Shown: positions 37,169 through 46,521, counted from the first letter of the stretch. The stretch is 55,264 bases of DNA from an uncultured Prevotellaceae bacterium (GCA_902781315.1 CACZIT010000021.1:1-55264); one strand, 5' to 3'. Program-made: numbers and translations. Notes: generated by a model not told the origin, from the letters alone.

Positions 37169-38509
37169 ATGATAGATACTTCAGCCTTTCAAGGCAAAAA
37201 AGCGGCTTATTTCACGTTGGGCTGTAAGCTGAACTTCTCAGAGACTTCAACGTTTGGTCGTATGCTTCAACAGTTGGGAGTCACGACGGCTGGGCAGGGC
37301 GAGCAGGCCGATCTCTGTCTCATCAATACGTGTTCGGTCACCGAAGTGGCCGATCACAAGTGCCGGCAGGCCATCCATCGCATGGTGCGCCAGCATCCCG
37401 ACGCCTTCGTTGTTGTTACTGGCTGCTACGCCCAGCTGGAGCCGCAGACTATTGGCCGCATTACTGGCGTCGACCTCGTGCTTGGAGCCAACGAGAAAGC
37501 CAACCTCATTCAGTTTCTCAGCGATGCCTGGACGAAAGCTGACGGGCAGACCCGTGTGCACGCTGTTGAAAAGACGCGCGACATAACGACCTTTGCCCCT
37601 TCTTGCTCGAGGGGCAACCGCACACGTTACTTCCTGAAAGTGCAGGACGGATGCAACTATTTCTGTACCTACTGCACCATCCCCTTCGCTCGAGGCTTTT
37701 CGCGTAATCCCACTATCAGTTCACTCGTTGAGCAAGCATGCGAGGCAGCCCGTGAAGGAGGTAAGGAGATTGTGCTGACGGGTGTCAACATCGGCGACTT
37801 CGGGCGTACCACGGGTGAGCAGTTCCTTGACCTCGTGAAAGCTCTTGATCAAGTGCAGGGCATCAGCCGTTTTCGAATCAGCAGTCTCGAGCCCGATCTG
37901 CTGAGCGACGAACTTATTGAGTATTGTGCTCAGAGCCGCGCTTTCATGCCCCATTTCCACATACCCCTGCAGAGTGGTAGCGACGAGGTGCTTCGGCTCA
38001 TGCACCGCCGCTACGACAAGGCTCTTTTCGCTCACAAGGTGGAACTCATCAAGCAAAAAATGCCCGATGCCTTCATTGGTGTTGACGTGATGGTAGGCAC
38101 GCGTGGCGAGACCCCAGAATGTTTTGCCGAGTGCTACGACTTCCTGCGTTCGCTTGATGTCACCCAGTTGCATGTCTTTCCCTATTCTGAGCGCCCTGGA
38201 ACAGCCGCCTTGCGCATCCCCTATATCGTGTCCGATCAGGAGAAAAAGCTTCGCTCGCGCCAGCTGCTCGACCTTTCCGACCAGAAGACGGAGGCTTTCT
38301 ATGCTCGCCACATCGGTCAGGAAGCCGAAGTGCTTTTCGAGAAAGCCACCCGCGGCAAGGCTATGCACGGGTTCACGCGCAACTACATCCGTGTGGAACT
38401 TGCTCCACAGGCTGCCCGCGACGACTTCGACAACCAGCTGCTGCGCGTCAGGTTGGGCGACTTCAATCACGATAAGACTGCACTGAAAGCAGAGATTTTG
38501 AATGGATAA
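37169..38509 (+). CDS. mtaB: tRNA t6A37 methylthiotransferase (MtaB)
   Basis: A 446-residue radical-SAM enzyme that adds a methylthio group to N6-threonylcarbamoyladenosine at tRNA position 37. The N-terminal methylthiotransferase domain starts AAYFTLGCKLNFSET, the MtaB-type form rather than the MiaB-type GCQMN. The SAM cluster motif is Cys162-x3-Cys166-x2-Cys169 (CNYFCTYC). A C-terminal TRAM domain (about 375-440) binds RNA. ATG 37169 is chosen because the longer frame passes through the promoter. It overlaps the next gene by 8 nt. Confidence 0.92.
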   Translation: MIDTSAFQGKKAAYFTLGCKLNFSETSTFGRMLQQLGVTTAGQGEQADLCLINTCSVTEVADHKCRQAIHRMVRQHPDAFVVVTGCYAQLEPQTIGRITGVDLVLGANEKANLIQFLSDAWTKADGQTRVHAVEKTRDITTFAPSCSRGNRTRYFLKVQDGCNYFCTYCTIPFARGFSRNPTISSLVEQACEAAREGGKEIVLTGVNIGDFGRTTGEQFLDLVKALDQVQGISRFRISSLEPDLLSDELIEYCAQSRAFMPHFHIPLQSGSDEVLRLMHRRYDKALFAHKVELIKQKMPDAFIGVDVMVGTRGETPECFAECYDFLRSLDVTQLHVFPYSERPGTAALRIPYIVSDQEKKLRSRQLLDLSDQKTEAFYARHIGQEAEVLFEKATRGKAMHGFTRNYIRVELAPQAARDDFDNQLLRVRLGDFNHDKTALKAEILNG

Positions 38510-39536
38510 AAGAAACATGAAGACAGCCATAGTAATACTCAACTGGAACGGTAGGAAGATGCTTGAACGCTATCTGCCCTCTGTCGTCGAAAATACCCTT
38601 GACGATGCAGCCGTTATCGTAGCTGATAACGCCTCTTCCGACGGCTCACTCGACTTCCTCGCTCAATATTATCCAAGTGTACGATGCCTTCCCCTCGACG
38701 TCAATTATGGTTTTGCCGAAGGCTACAACAGGGCGTTGCGACTGGTCGAGGCCCAATACTACGTGTTGCTCAATAGCGACGTGGAGGTCACAGCCGACTG
38801 GCTAAAGCCTCTTGTCGATTACATGGATGCCCACGATGAAGTGGCTGCATGTCAGCCAAAACTGCTCTCATGGACTTCCAAAGGCTATTTCGAGTATGCT
38901 GGAGCATCGGGTGGATTCATCGACCGGTATGGCTATCCTTTCTGCCGCGGGCGGCTTTTCGATATGGTGGAAGAAGACCAAGGTCAGTACGACCAGCCAG
39001 CTTCTGTGCTCTGGGCTACGGGAGCCTGCCTCCTCATCCGCTCTGCCGACTACTGGGCTGCAGGTGGGCTCGACGGCCGCTTCTTCGCTCACAACGAGGA
39101 GATAGACCTCTGTTGGCGCCTTCACATCATGGGGCGTCAGGTGATGTGTCTGCCGCAGAGCCTCGTCTACCATTTGGGGGGAGGAACACTTCCCAAAGGC
39201 AATCCTCGCAAGACATTTCTCAACTTCCGCAACAACCTGACGATGCTCTATAAGTGCTTGCCCGACAACGAGTTGCGACACGTCATGCGATGGCGCTGGT
39301 TCCTCGACTATCTGGCAGCCTGGCAGACTCTCATCCTCAACCGCAACTTCGGAGACTTCAAGGCTATCTATCAGGCCCGTCGGGCTTTCCGCCGTTGGAA
39401 AAAAGATTTTGCTCCCGATCGGGAGCGCATCCAGAGCAGTCGACGCCAGGATGTAATACCGGAACGTAAACGTTTCTCTCTCCTATGGCAATACTACGCC
39501 CATCGGCATCGTCACTATTCAGAACTGCCTCAGTAG
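38502..39536 (+). CDS. Family 2 glycosyltransferase
   Basis: A 344-residue GT-A-fold enzyme. TAIVILNWNGRKMLERYL opens the nucleotide-binding domain, LLNSDVEV carries the metal-binding acidic residue, and FFAHNEEIDLCWRL is the catalytic/acceptor region. It resembles rhamnosyl- or galactofuranosyl-type transferases; the exact sugar is not readable. The start could be 38502 or the ATG at 38517. The 8-nt overlap with mtaB suggests co-expression without an obvious functional link. A terminator follows. Confidence 0.85.
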   Translation: MDKRNMKTAIVILNWNGRKMLERYLPSVVENTLDDAAVIVADNASSDGSLDFLAQYYPSVRCLPLDVNYGFAEGYNRALRLVEAQYYVLLNSDVEVTADWLKPLVDYMDAHDEVAACQPKLLSWTSKGYFEYAGASGGFIDRYGYPFCRGRLFDMVEEDQGQYDQPASVLWATGACLLIRSADYWAAGGLDGRFFAHNEEIDLCWRLHIMGRQVMCLPQSLVYHLGGGTLPKGNPRKTFLNFRNNLTMLYKCLPDNELRHVMRWRWFLDYLAAWQTLILNRNFGDFKAIYQARRAFRRWKKDFAPDRERIQSSRRQDVIPERKRFSLLWQYYAHRHRHYSELPQ

Positions 39537-39543
39537 AATAGAG

Positions 39544-39573
39544 CCCTTTCACTCTCATGTGGAAGGGTTTTTC
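39544..39573 (+). terminator. Intrinsic terminator after the mtaB-glycosyltransferase pair
   Basis: CCCTTTCAC / GTGGAAGGG (one G-T pair) with a 6-nt loop, followed by five T residues. Confidence 0.75.
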
Positions 39574-39579
39574 TTATCC

Positions 39580-39714
39580 TGTAGAAGACCCGTTTATACC
39601 CGTACGGAAGCCTCATTTATACCCCTACGGAAGACGCGTTTATATGCTCCAGAAGACCCTTCTGTACTGAACGGAAGGGCCTTCTGTTACCTGCAGAAGG
39701 GTTTTCTGTAAATG
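39580..39714. repeat. Degenerate 22-23-bp tandem repeat, about six copies
   Basis: Units of the form (TAC)GGAAGAC-CGTTTATACC start near 39580, 39602, 39625, 39648, 39669 and 39692. The first three end in TTTATA and the last three in TTCTGTA. No open frame spans them. They fill the gap between convergent genes. Confidence 0.65.
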
Positions 39715-39795
39715 AAGAATGGGCAGCATGTTTGCTAAGAGAGGGCTATCTGTAAACAGCAGACGAGCGGCCTGTACGTTTTTAAGAAAGGCAAT

Positions 39796-40590
39796 CTATT
39801 CTTCCAACCAAGAGTCGATCAGTCGGCGGGCAATGCTGAGTTTTTCAGGGATGTGGGGGAGATTGTCTTTGCGGAACCAGCCTCCGGCAGAGAGCTCGCT
39901 GCGCTGAAGGTGGATGTCGCCGCTGGCATAGTCGGCATGAAAGCCCACCATGAGGCCGCAGGGATAGGGCCAGGGCTGCGAACCAAAGTAGCGTAAGTTG
40001 CTGATTTCGAGGCTGGTTTCCTCGCGCACCTCGCGTACTACAGCTTCTTCAAGCGATTCCCCCGTTTCAACGAAGCCAGCCACGAGGCCGTAGAAATCGC
40101 CCCTGAAGTTGCGGGCATGCACCAGCAGCACTTCCTCGCCTCGGTGGATGAGCACGATGATGGCCGTTGCCAGCTGTGGCCATACCTCCTTGCCACATTC
40201 TGTGCAGCGCTTGGAAATCTCAGTGTGCAACTTCATGGGTGCGCCGCACACGCCGCAGTACTTGGTGTTCTGGTCCCAGTAGAGTATCTCCTGACACTTT
40301 CCTGCTTTCTGATAGAGGTCGGAGCTGAGCTTCGCATAGGAGGCACGCAGACCACACATCTCGTAGCGAGGATGGCCAACGATGGGACTGTCGATGGCGA
40401 AAGTGCGCACGGCCGTACCGTCGGCGAATGGCGTGATGGTGTGGATTGTTGTCCAGGGCTTCACCTCTACGGGTGCTTCCTCGCTGAGGGGGATGCCGTA
40501 GGTGCCGTCGGGACGGCGTTCGAGCATCAGGTCACCTTTGCAGAATATGAACCAGAGTTTCATCAGCACATTATTTTTTTTATTCTTCAA
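39796..40590 (-). CDS. nudC: NADH pyrophosphatase (NudC), Nudix family
   Basis: A 264-residue protein with the NudC layout. The zinc ribbon is Cys112/Cys115 and Cys129/Cys132. The Nudix box GFVETGESLEEAVVREVREETS (about 172-193) has all catalytic Glu residues. SQPWPYP (204-210) is the NADH-specific motif. It cleaves NADH to NMNH and AMP, and family members also remove NAD caps from RNA. The start could be the Met at residue 10 (40563). It lies 36 nt after the 5'-nucleotidase gene, which may act on the same nucleotides. Confidence 0.92.
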   Translation of the reverse strand: MKNKKNNVLMKLWFIFCKGDLMLERRPDGTYGIPLSEEAPVEVKPWTTIHTITPFADGTAVRTFAIDSPIVGHPRYEMCGLRASYAKLSSDLYQKAGKCQEILYWDQNTKYCGVCGAPMKLHTEISKRCTECGKEVWPQLATAIIVLIHRGEEVLLVHARNFRGDFYGLVAGFVETGESLEEAVVREVREETSLEISNLRYFGSQPWPYPCGLMVGFHADYASGDIHLQRSELSAGGWFRKDNLPHIPEKLSIARRLIDSWLEE

Positions 40591-40626
40591 TTCTCAGTTT
40601 CCATAGTATCCAAGAGGACCGCCTGA

Positions 40627-42366
40627 TTATTCCTTGAACAGAATCTTGCGGTCGCGCTCGGCAGCGGGCTTCACCCATTCCTCGGGCACCAACTTCCAGT
40701 TGTTGTTGGGTTGGGGATCAACCTCGCCCATGCGCTCGATTTCCTTCATGAGATAGTAGCGCTGGTCGCGATCGCTGCGCCAGATGACACGCTTTTCAAG
40801 CTCATCGCGCGGTATACCGGCACCACGCGTGAGCAGCTCGCCACCACCGTTGCCGCGATAGCTGTTCACGGCCACCTTATACCACTTGGTCTCGTCGAAA
40901 GGTTCGCCGTTGCTCATCTGCAGAATCTTCACCTTCTGGCCGTCGGGCTTGGTAACATCAACGATGTAGTCGATGCCTGCGGCAGAGTCGAAATTGAAGG
41001 AGAAGTTCTTGAAGCCCAGTCGTTGCTGGTCGCCGTATGTGCTCTCGCTGAGCAGCAGCAGGTGGTCGTCGGGCGAGGTCATTGTGTTCATCCACAGGTC
41101 GTAGCTCATCTCGAGGTGTTTGCGTATTTCCTCACCCGTCAGACGCATGACGTAGAGCTGGTTTTCAAACTTGTAGAGGTTGAACATATCACTCACGGTG
41201 ACGGGACCTTTCTTGATGGATGCATCGAAGGAGAGGGGTGCGTTGAACGAGATGTCGGCACCGGTGATCTGCAGTTGCAGGTTGAGGATGAAGTCGTTGA
41301 AGGCCGAGTTGCCGAAGTAGCTGTCGCGTGTAGAGATGGTGTTCTTGAACACGCCAATCTGGCGGTTGACGAAAGCGCTTACCTTCTCCATGTGGGGCTT
41401 GAAGTGTTCCATGAAAGCCTCGTCAAGAGGCTCATCCACCACATCGACGATGTTTCCGCTGACGGTCTTGCTGATGACCTTGCCCTTTCGAAGAGTCAGT
41501 TGTATGGTGGCATCGGCCACTGAGATGGCATTGTTGGCCGGGTCGAGACAGGTGACGGGCTTGCCTTCGACGTTAGTGACCACCTCGTTGTGGCGCGTGT
41601 GATCGTGGCCGAAGAGCACCAGGTCGAAGCCAGGCACTTCCTGAGCAACGCGAATCGACGCATCTTCCTCATACTCAGCGGTCTTGATGCCTCCCTCCTT
41701 GCCGCTGTGGAAGAGTCCCACCACGACGTCGGGGTGCTCGTTCTTCTGCAGATAGTCCATCCAGTAGCGAGCTGTCGACACCATCTCGTCGAAGCGCAGT
41801 CCGCTCCAGATGTCCTCGGTCAGCCAGTTGGGGATGGCGGGGGTGATCATGCCGATAATGGCAATCTTTACTCCCTGACGGTTGAGGATGGTATAGGGAG
41901 GCACGTAGGGCTTGCCCGTTTTGGTGTCGATGATGTTGGCGCCCAGCATGGGACAGTTTACTTCCTTGATCCATTTGTCGTAGCAGGCATGCCCCGTTTC
42001 AACATCATGGTTGCCGAAGGTTTCGGCATCGTAGTGCATGTAGTTGATGACGTCGGCTGCCACGTTGGTCGACTCCGTGTCGATGTAGTTATAGTAGTAG
42101 CAGGTGGGCTGTCCCTGAAGGATGTCGCCATTGTCTACGAGGATGACGTTCTCGCCCAGTTCGGCACGCAGCTTGTTGACATAGGTGCTCACGCGAGCCA
42201 GCGTCCCGCGCTTAGGTTTGCGGGTGATGAAGTCGTAGGGAAAAAACGAACCATGCACGTCGCTCGTTTCAACGATGCGCAGGGTGACGGTCTGGGTCTT
42301 CTTCTTTGCCATAGCCGGTTGAAGCATCAGCAGTGCCATTAGGCACAGGATAGTCGTTTTTTTCAT
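40627..42366 (-). CDS. Secreted 5'-nucleotidase/2',3'-cyclic phosphodiesterase (UshA-like)
   Basis: A 579-residue protein with a signal peptide (to about residue 20) and a calcineurin-type metallophosphatase domain: Asp36 and His38 in SDVHG, Asp78-Asn-Gly-Asp81, GNHD (118-121) and GHDHTRH. A C-terminal 5'-nucleotidase domain (about 345-540, substrate-binding SFNAPLSFDASI) follows. It should release nucleosides and phosphate from nucleotides in the periplasm. The order 5'-nucleotidase then NudC suggests nucleotide scavenging. It starts 36 nt after the zinc-ribbon gene. Confidence 0.9.
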   Translation of the reverse strand: MKKTTILCLMALLMLQPAMAKKKTQTVTLRIVETSDVHGSFFPYDFITRKPKRGTLARVSTYVNKLRAELGENVILVDNGDILQGQPTCYYYNYIDTESTNVAADVINYMHYDAETFGNHDVETGHACYDKWIKEVNCPMLGANIIDTKTGKPYVPPYTILNRQGVKIAIIGMITPAIPNWLTEDIWSGLRFDEMVSTARYWMDYLQKNEHPDVVVGLFHSGKEGGIKTAEYEEDASIRVAQEVPGFDLVLFGHDHTRHNEVVTNVEGKPVTCLDPANNAISVADATIQLTLRKGKVISKTVSGNIVDVVDEPLDEAFMEHFKPHMEKVSAFVNRQIGVFKNTISTRDSYFGNSAFNDFILNLQLQITGADISFNAPLSFDASIKKGPVTVSDMFNLYKFENQLYVMRLTGEEIRKHLEMSYDLWMNTMTSPDDHLLLLSESTYGDQQRLGFKNFSFNFDSAAGIDYIVDVTKPDGQKVKILQMSNGEPFDETKWYKVAVNSYRGNGGGELLTRGAGIPRDELEKRVIWRSDRDQRYYLMKEIERMGEVDPQPNNNWKLVPEEWVKPAAERDRKILFKE

Positions 42367-42402
42367 GTTTCTTGGGGGATGGGGTGTAGGATGTGCTATT
42401 GA

Positions 42403-43542
42403 CTATTCAATGATACGAGACATGTTGAACTCAACGATTCTAAACTCAGCATTCACGTGCGAGCTGACGCGGTAGCGGGTCTCCGAGTCAGGCTTTCCGT
42501 TGTTGAACACCACCTTTTGGCGGGCGTTGAAGTGGACGTCGTATTCATACTGGTCTACGCTCACTTCCTTCTTGTCGATTTGCAACTGGTCGGGTAGGTA
42601 CCAGTTCATGTTTTCCACGTCGGGTCGCCAGAGGCTGTTCACGTAGCTCATGACATCGCTCTTCAGCGCGTCAGGCCGTCCCTGGAAATTCTTCAGGACC
42701 GAGGCAACCGTTTCGCCCACCTGACTGGCATTTCTCGAGTTGATGCCCTGGAAGAAGCGGCGGTAGAGCAGCGAGATGGTTTCTTCCTCCTCTGGCTGCA
42801 GGGTCTTGGCATTAAGTTTCTTGATTTCCTCGTCGGCGTCGCCCACATACTTGCCGTTGGGGTGCTCGCGCTGGTAGGAGTAGAAACTTTCCTCCGTGTT
42901 CTCGGCTTTGGCTTTCTCCCAGTCTATGGAGTCAATCTTGTTGAGAGCCTCTCCCTTGTGGGCCGACTGTGGATATTGCTTGATGAACTCGAGAAGCATC
43001 GTTTTCGACTTGCTGGCGCAGGCGTTCGTCCAGTCGCGTTCGGCCTGCTGAATGGCCGTGAGGCGCAGTTGGATGGAATCGCGGCGTGCGTGTGAGGCAT
43101 CGCGATAGGTGTCGAGGAAACTTTGCAGCACCAGCGGGTCGCTGCTGGTCATAGCGTAGGTGTAGGCCTCGCTCTCCTTGGTGTCCTTTGCGTTGTGGTA
43201 GAAGTAGAAGCAGACGCCGCAGATGACCATCGCCATGAGGAACGAGAAGATCAGCGCTCCGCGCGAATGTTTTTTCTTCGGCTGTTCGGGCGCGGCGTTC
43301 CCGTTTTGCTGCGGCGGCAGGTTCGTCGGGATAGGCGGTGGGGTGGTAGGTGCCATTCTCTGTGCTGGGCGCGAGGTGTTGGCATGATGGCAGATGGGGC
43401 ACGAGTCTTGCTCGCTCAGATAGACGGCTCCGCACTGCTGGCAGTGGGTGATGTGGCCTGCTATTTCAACGCCACACGACGGGCATGTGGGTGCTTTATC
43501 GCTTATTTGGTGTCCGCATTCGGGACATTTGATGATTGCCAT
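42403..43542 (-). CDS. Zinc-ribbon membrane protein with C-terminal NTF2-like domain
   Basis: A 379-residue protein. Two zinc ribbons open it (Cys6/9/20/23 and Cys34/37/48/51), followed by a Pro/Gln-rich linker and one membrane helix (about 95-115). Short helical repeats with the spacing of tetratricopeptide-like units (about 125-245) follow, then a C-terminal segment (about 255-379) with the look of an NTF2-like fold. The topology would put the zinc ribbons in the cytoplasm and the rest outside. No function is known to me. Confidence 0.75.
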   Translation of the reverse strand: MAIIKCPECGHQISDKAPTCPSCGVEIAGHITHCQQCGAVYLSEQDSCPICHHANTSRPAQRMAPTTPPPIPTNLPPQQNGNAAPEQPKKKHSRGALIFSFLMAMVICGVCFYFYHNAKDTKESEAYTYAMTSSDPLVLQSFLDTYRDASHARRDSIQLRLTAIQQAERDWTNACASKSKTMLLEFIKQYPQSAHKGEALNKIDSIDWEKAKAENTEESFYSYQREHPNGKYVGDADEEIKKLNAKTLQPEEEETISLLYRRFFQGINSRNASQVGETVASVLKNFQGRPDALKSDVMSYVNSLWRPDVENMNWYLPDQLQIDKKEVSVDQYEYDVHFNARQKVVFNNGKPDSETRYRVSSHVNAEFRIVEFNMSRIIE

Positions 43543-43595
43543 TTTGTTTCTCTCTGTTTTTTATAAAAGTTGTTCTGTTTGCTTTCTCCTTGGGA

Positions 43596-44291
43596 TTAAC
43601 GGTGGCGGTATCTGATTTCCCTTAGCCGATGTTTGCCCATGAAGCGACTCTTGTCGATGTAGCCCCGCACGCCGTTGATGTGGCCCTTACCGGTATATTG
43701 CCACATGGTGATGTCGCGCCCGTCCTTCAGCCGAGGTTCGAAGTTGGTGTACTGGGCTATCATCAGGTGGTAGTCGTCCAGTTTTCCTTGCAGGTGTTTG
43801 TCGTAGAAGTTGGCACCGGTATAGATGAGGGGTCGCTGGCGGTAGGCTTTCTCGATGAGTTCCAGAAACTTGAAGAGCGAGTCGCAGAAGGCTTCCGTGG
43901 AAAGTCCGCCCGTGGTTTCGATGTCAATCATGGGCAGCAGCTCTTGCTCGTCAGGCAAGCATTGCTTGGTGAAGTTCTCCAACTGCAGGTCCTGTGGCGT
44001 CTTGGGTCTGTAGAAGTGATAGGCTCCCACCTTCAGTCCGTGCTCGTGGGCCATCTGGATGTTGCGTTGGAACATTTCGTCGATACGGTCGCCTCCCTCA
44101 GTAGCCTTTAGGTAGACGTAGGCCATCTTCTGGTTTTCGCCGATGGCTTGCCAGAAGACGTTGCCCTGATAATGGCTCAGGTCGATGCCGTGCACGTGGT
44201 TGCAAGTGTCTTCACACTGTACGAAGGCGGACTGTGCGTGCATCGTGAGAGCTGTCAGAATAATATATATGGTTGTGATCAGACGTTTCAT
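43596..44291 (-). CDS. GH25 lysozyme (muramidase), secreted
   Basis: A 231-residue protein with a signal peptide (about 1-20) and a GH25 fold that cuts the MurNAc-GlcNAc bond of peptidoglycan. Asp37 (HGIDLSHYQG), Glu65 (YLKATEGGD), and Asp123 and Glu125 (PMIDIE, the acidic pair at the active site) are all present, as is the closing DITMWQYTGKGHINGVRGYIDKS-type strand. The gene appears to start a transcript: its -7 box is only 5 nt from the ATG. It may act in the bacterium's own wall turnover or against competitors. Confidence 0.9.
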   Translation of the reverse strand: MKRLITTIYIILTALTMHAQSAFVQCEDTCNHVHGIDLSHYQGNVFWQAIGENQKMAYVYLKATEGGDRIDEMFQRNIQMAHEHGLKVGAYHFYRPKTPQDLQLENFTKQCLPDEQELLPMIDIETTGGLSTEAFCDSLFKFLELIEKAYRQRPLIYTGANFYDKHLQGKLDDYHLMIAQYTNFEPRLKDGRDITMWQYTGKGHINGVRGYIDKSRFMGKHRLREIRYRHR

Positions 44292-44296
44292 TGGTG

Positions 44297-44304
44297 CAAA
44301 GTTA
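44297..44304 (-). promoter_or_regulatory. -7 box next to the GH25 start codon, candidate leaderless promoter
   Basis: Minus-strand TAACTTTG is followed by CACCA and then the ATG at 44291. No good TTTG is seen 19-20 nt further upstream. Confidence 0.4.
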
Positions 44305-44383
44305 CGACTTTAAAACAAGAAAAAGGAACGAAAAGGCTAAAAAATGCCCATCTCTTTTGTTATTTTATGTCAAAAAGACGTGG

Positions 44384-45199
44384 TTACTCCTCAATTTCCG
44401 AGAGGCTGCGTGCAAAATTGTTGAGGAAGTTGCTGGATGTCTCAATGGGTGCGAAGTTGATGTAGCGAATGCTGCGCCGAAGGTTTCTCCGCATGATGCG
44501 CGAGTTGTTCTGCACGAATCCCGTTCGTCCCTGCCGGAAGTGCCACTCCTCGGTGGTGTCGCTCGTTGTGTGTTTCAGCGTGCGGAGGATGAGCGGGTAG
44601 GCCTCCTTCTCAACTTGTGCGACGAAGGGTATCTCGTCCTGGTCGAACTCGAAGACGGCAATGAGGATGGAGCCTTCCAGCTGGGCCATGCGTTGAATGT
44701 GCAGGCGCTTCAGCCATCCCTCCAGTTTCACGAAGTCCACTTTGTCGCCTTTGGTACGAAGGAAGGAGCCCAGTTGGCTGATGCCGCTGAGCGAGATGCC
44801 CTGATTCAGAATGTGGCTGATGTTGCGCACGATGATGTTAAGCAGTTCCAGCGTGGTCATCGAGGCATCAATCTCATGGCGCTCGCCCTGCTGGATTTTT
44901 CGCAGCCTGCGGTTCAGGATTCGGTTGCTCAGGTGTGCGGGAGCCGACGTCGCCTTTGGCTCGCTGCTGTCGTTGCTGTGCAGGTCGGCAATCTCTTCGG
45001 CATAGGCAGGTGGAAAGTTGGCTTGCTGGTCGAACGTGTGGTTTCTGACGCCCTTGGCAGCAATGTCCGATACACCCTGCGACTCTACCAGTCGCGCCAG
45101 TTGGTGCCACTTGTAGTGCGACATAGGTTCCAGGGCCTCGTATTCGTTGAGGGCTCCCGATCGCAGTAGGCGGAAGAAATTTCGTTGGATGATGTTCAT
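44384..45199 (-). CDS. Conserved hypothetical protein, translationally coupled to NhaC
   Basis: A 271-residue soluble protein without signal peptide or membrane segment. It begins NIIQRNFFRLLRSGALNEYE and contains a basic linker and a mostly helical body (TLELLNIIVRNISHILNQG). I recognise a Bacteroidales-type conserved N-terminus but no function or catalytic motif. The ATG at 45199 overlaps the NhaC stop (ATGA); codons before it, read on in frame, are out-of-frame NhaC sequence. It is the last gene of the MFS-GH43-UxaA block. Confidence 0.75.
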   Translation of the reverse strand: MNIIQRNFFRLLRSGALNEYEALEPMSHYKWHQLARLVESQGVSDIAAKGVRNHTFDQQANFPPAYAEEIADLHSNDSSEPKATSAPAHLSNRILNRRLRKIQQGERHEIDASMTTLELLNIIVRNISHILNQGISLSGISQLGSFLRTKGDKVDFVKLEGWLKRLHIQRMAQLEGSILIAVFEFDQDEIPFVAQVEKEAYPLILRTLKHTTSDTTEEWHFRQGRTGFVQNNSRIMRRNLRRSIRYINFAPIETSSNFLNNFARSLSEIEE

Positions 45200-46521
45200 G
45201 AGTAGCGGCGCGGATATCGGAATATGATGGCCGTCAGGGCAGCGAGCCCGATGGCGAAGGGATAGTAGAGGTAGGGCACGATGCCTACGGGGTTGATTTC
45301 GGCCAGACCTGCAGCCATCAGCAGTTGGGCACCATAGGGTATGATGCCCTGCATGAAGCACGAGAAGGTGTCGAGGATGGAGGCGCACTTGCGGTTGTCC
45401 ACCCCATAGCGGTCGCCTATCTTCTTGGCGATGGGGCCTACGGTGATGATGGCAACGGTGTTGTTGGCCGTGCAGAGGTCGACGAGGGCCACCAGCAGAC
45501 CTATCGACAACTCAGCTCCGCGCTTTCCATGCACGTGGGTGGTCAGTTTCTCGATGATGTAGTCGATGCCGCCGTTCTCGCGAATGATTTCGAGCAGTCC
45601 GCCTGCCATCATCGTGATGATGATAAGCTCGCCCATCGAGATGATGCCTGAGCCCATAGCGCCAAACCATCCGTAGACGTCGTAGGTGCCGTCGGCAATG
45701 CCGATGATACCGGTCAGAGCCAGGCCGATGGTGAGCACAGCCATTACGTTCATGCCGAAGATGGCGCACAGCAGCACCACGATGTAGGGTACTACTTTCA
45801 GGGGTTGCACCTCGGGCACGTCGGAGGGCGAGCTGATGTTGCTTCCCAGGAAGATGTAGACAGCCACGATGAGCAATGCGGCCGGCACGACGATGAAGGC
45901 ATTCACGCGGAACTTATCGCTCATCTTGCACCCCTGCGTCTGTGTGGCCACGACTGTGGTGTCGGAGATGAACGAGAGGTTGTCGCCGAAGAACGAACCT
46001 CCCACCACGACGGCTGTCATCATGGCCACGCTCGTGTCGGTGGTCTGGGCAATGCCGGCGGCAATGGGCACGAGGGCCACGATGGTTCCCACGCTGGTGC
46101 CGATGCTGAGCGAGATGAAGCAGGCCGCCACGAAGAGGCCGGCCAGAAGCATATTGCCGGGAAGGAGACTGAACGTCAGGTTCACCGTTGCATCGATGCT
46201 GCCCATAGTCTTGGCGGCGTTGGCAAATGCTCCTGCCATAACGAATATCCATAGCATCAGCATCATGTTCTCGGCGCTGGCCCCACGGCTGTAGGTGGCT
46301 ATGCGTTTCGAAAGGGGTAGGGCAGAACGTCTGCCGAAGGGTAGGGCGAAACCTCCTGAGATAGCAATGGCATAGACGCTGGCTATCATGAAGGCGACGG
46401 TGATGGGCACCTTGTAGAAGTCGCCCGCCACAATCGACGTGACGAGATACAGCACTACGAACACCATCAGCGGCGACAGTGCCCACAAGCCTTTCCTGTT
46501 GCTAATCTTCTCCTTGTCCAA
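45196..46521 (-). CDS. Na+/H+ antiporter, NhaC family
   Basis: A 441-residue inner-membrane protein with about 11-12 helices. Typical NhaC stretches are GTSVGTIVALVPIAAGIAQTTD, GGSFFGDNLSFISDTTVVATQTQGC and DLCTANNTVAIITVGPIAKKI. Members exchange sodium for protons or, in some cases, organic anions. It starts 121 nt after the UxaA-type gene across a heptamer repeat, so co-transcription with it is likely but not certain. Confidence 0.85.
   Translation of the reverse strand: MDKEKISNRKGLWALSPLMVFVVLYLVTSIVAGDFYKVPITVAFMIASVYAIAISGGFALPFGRRSALPLSKRIATYSRGASAENMMLMLWIFVMAGAFANAAKTMGSIDATVNLTFSLLPGNMLLAGLFVAACFISLSIGTSVGTIVALVPIAAGIAQTTDTSVAMMTAVVVGGSFFGDNLSFISDTTVVATQTQGCKMSDKFRVNAFIVVPAALLIVAVYIFLGSNISSPSDVPEVQPLKVVPYIVVLLCAIFGMNVMAVLTIGLALTGIIGIADGTYDVYGWFGAMGSGIISMGELIIITMMAGGLLEIIRENGGIDYIIEKLTTHVHGKRGAELSIGLLVALVDLCTANNTVAIITVGPIAKKIGDRYGVDNRKCASILDTFSCFMQGIIPYGAQLLMAAGLAEINPVGIVPYLYYPFAIGLAALTAIIFRYPRRYS

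Noticed and set aside
45200-45388. 63-residue N-terminal extension of the hypothetical protein
   Set aside because: It is out-of-frame NhaC sequence; the ATGA overlap at 45196-45199 gives a typical start.
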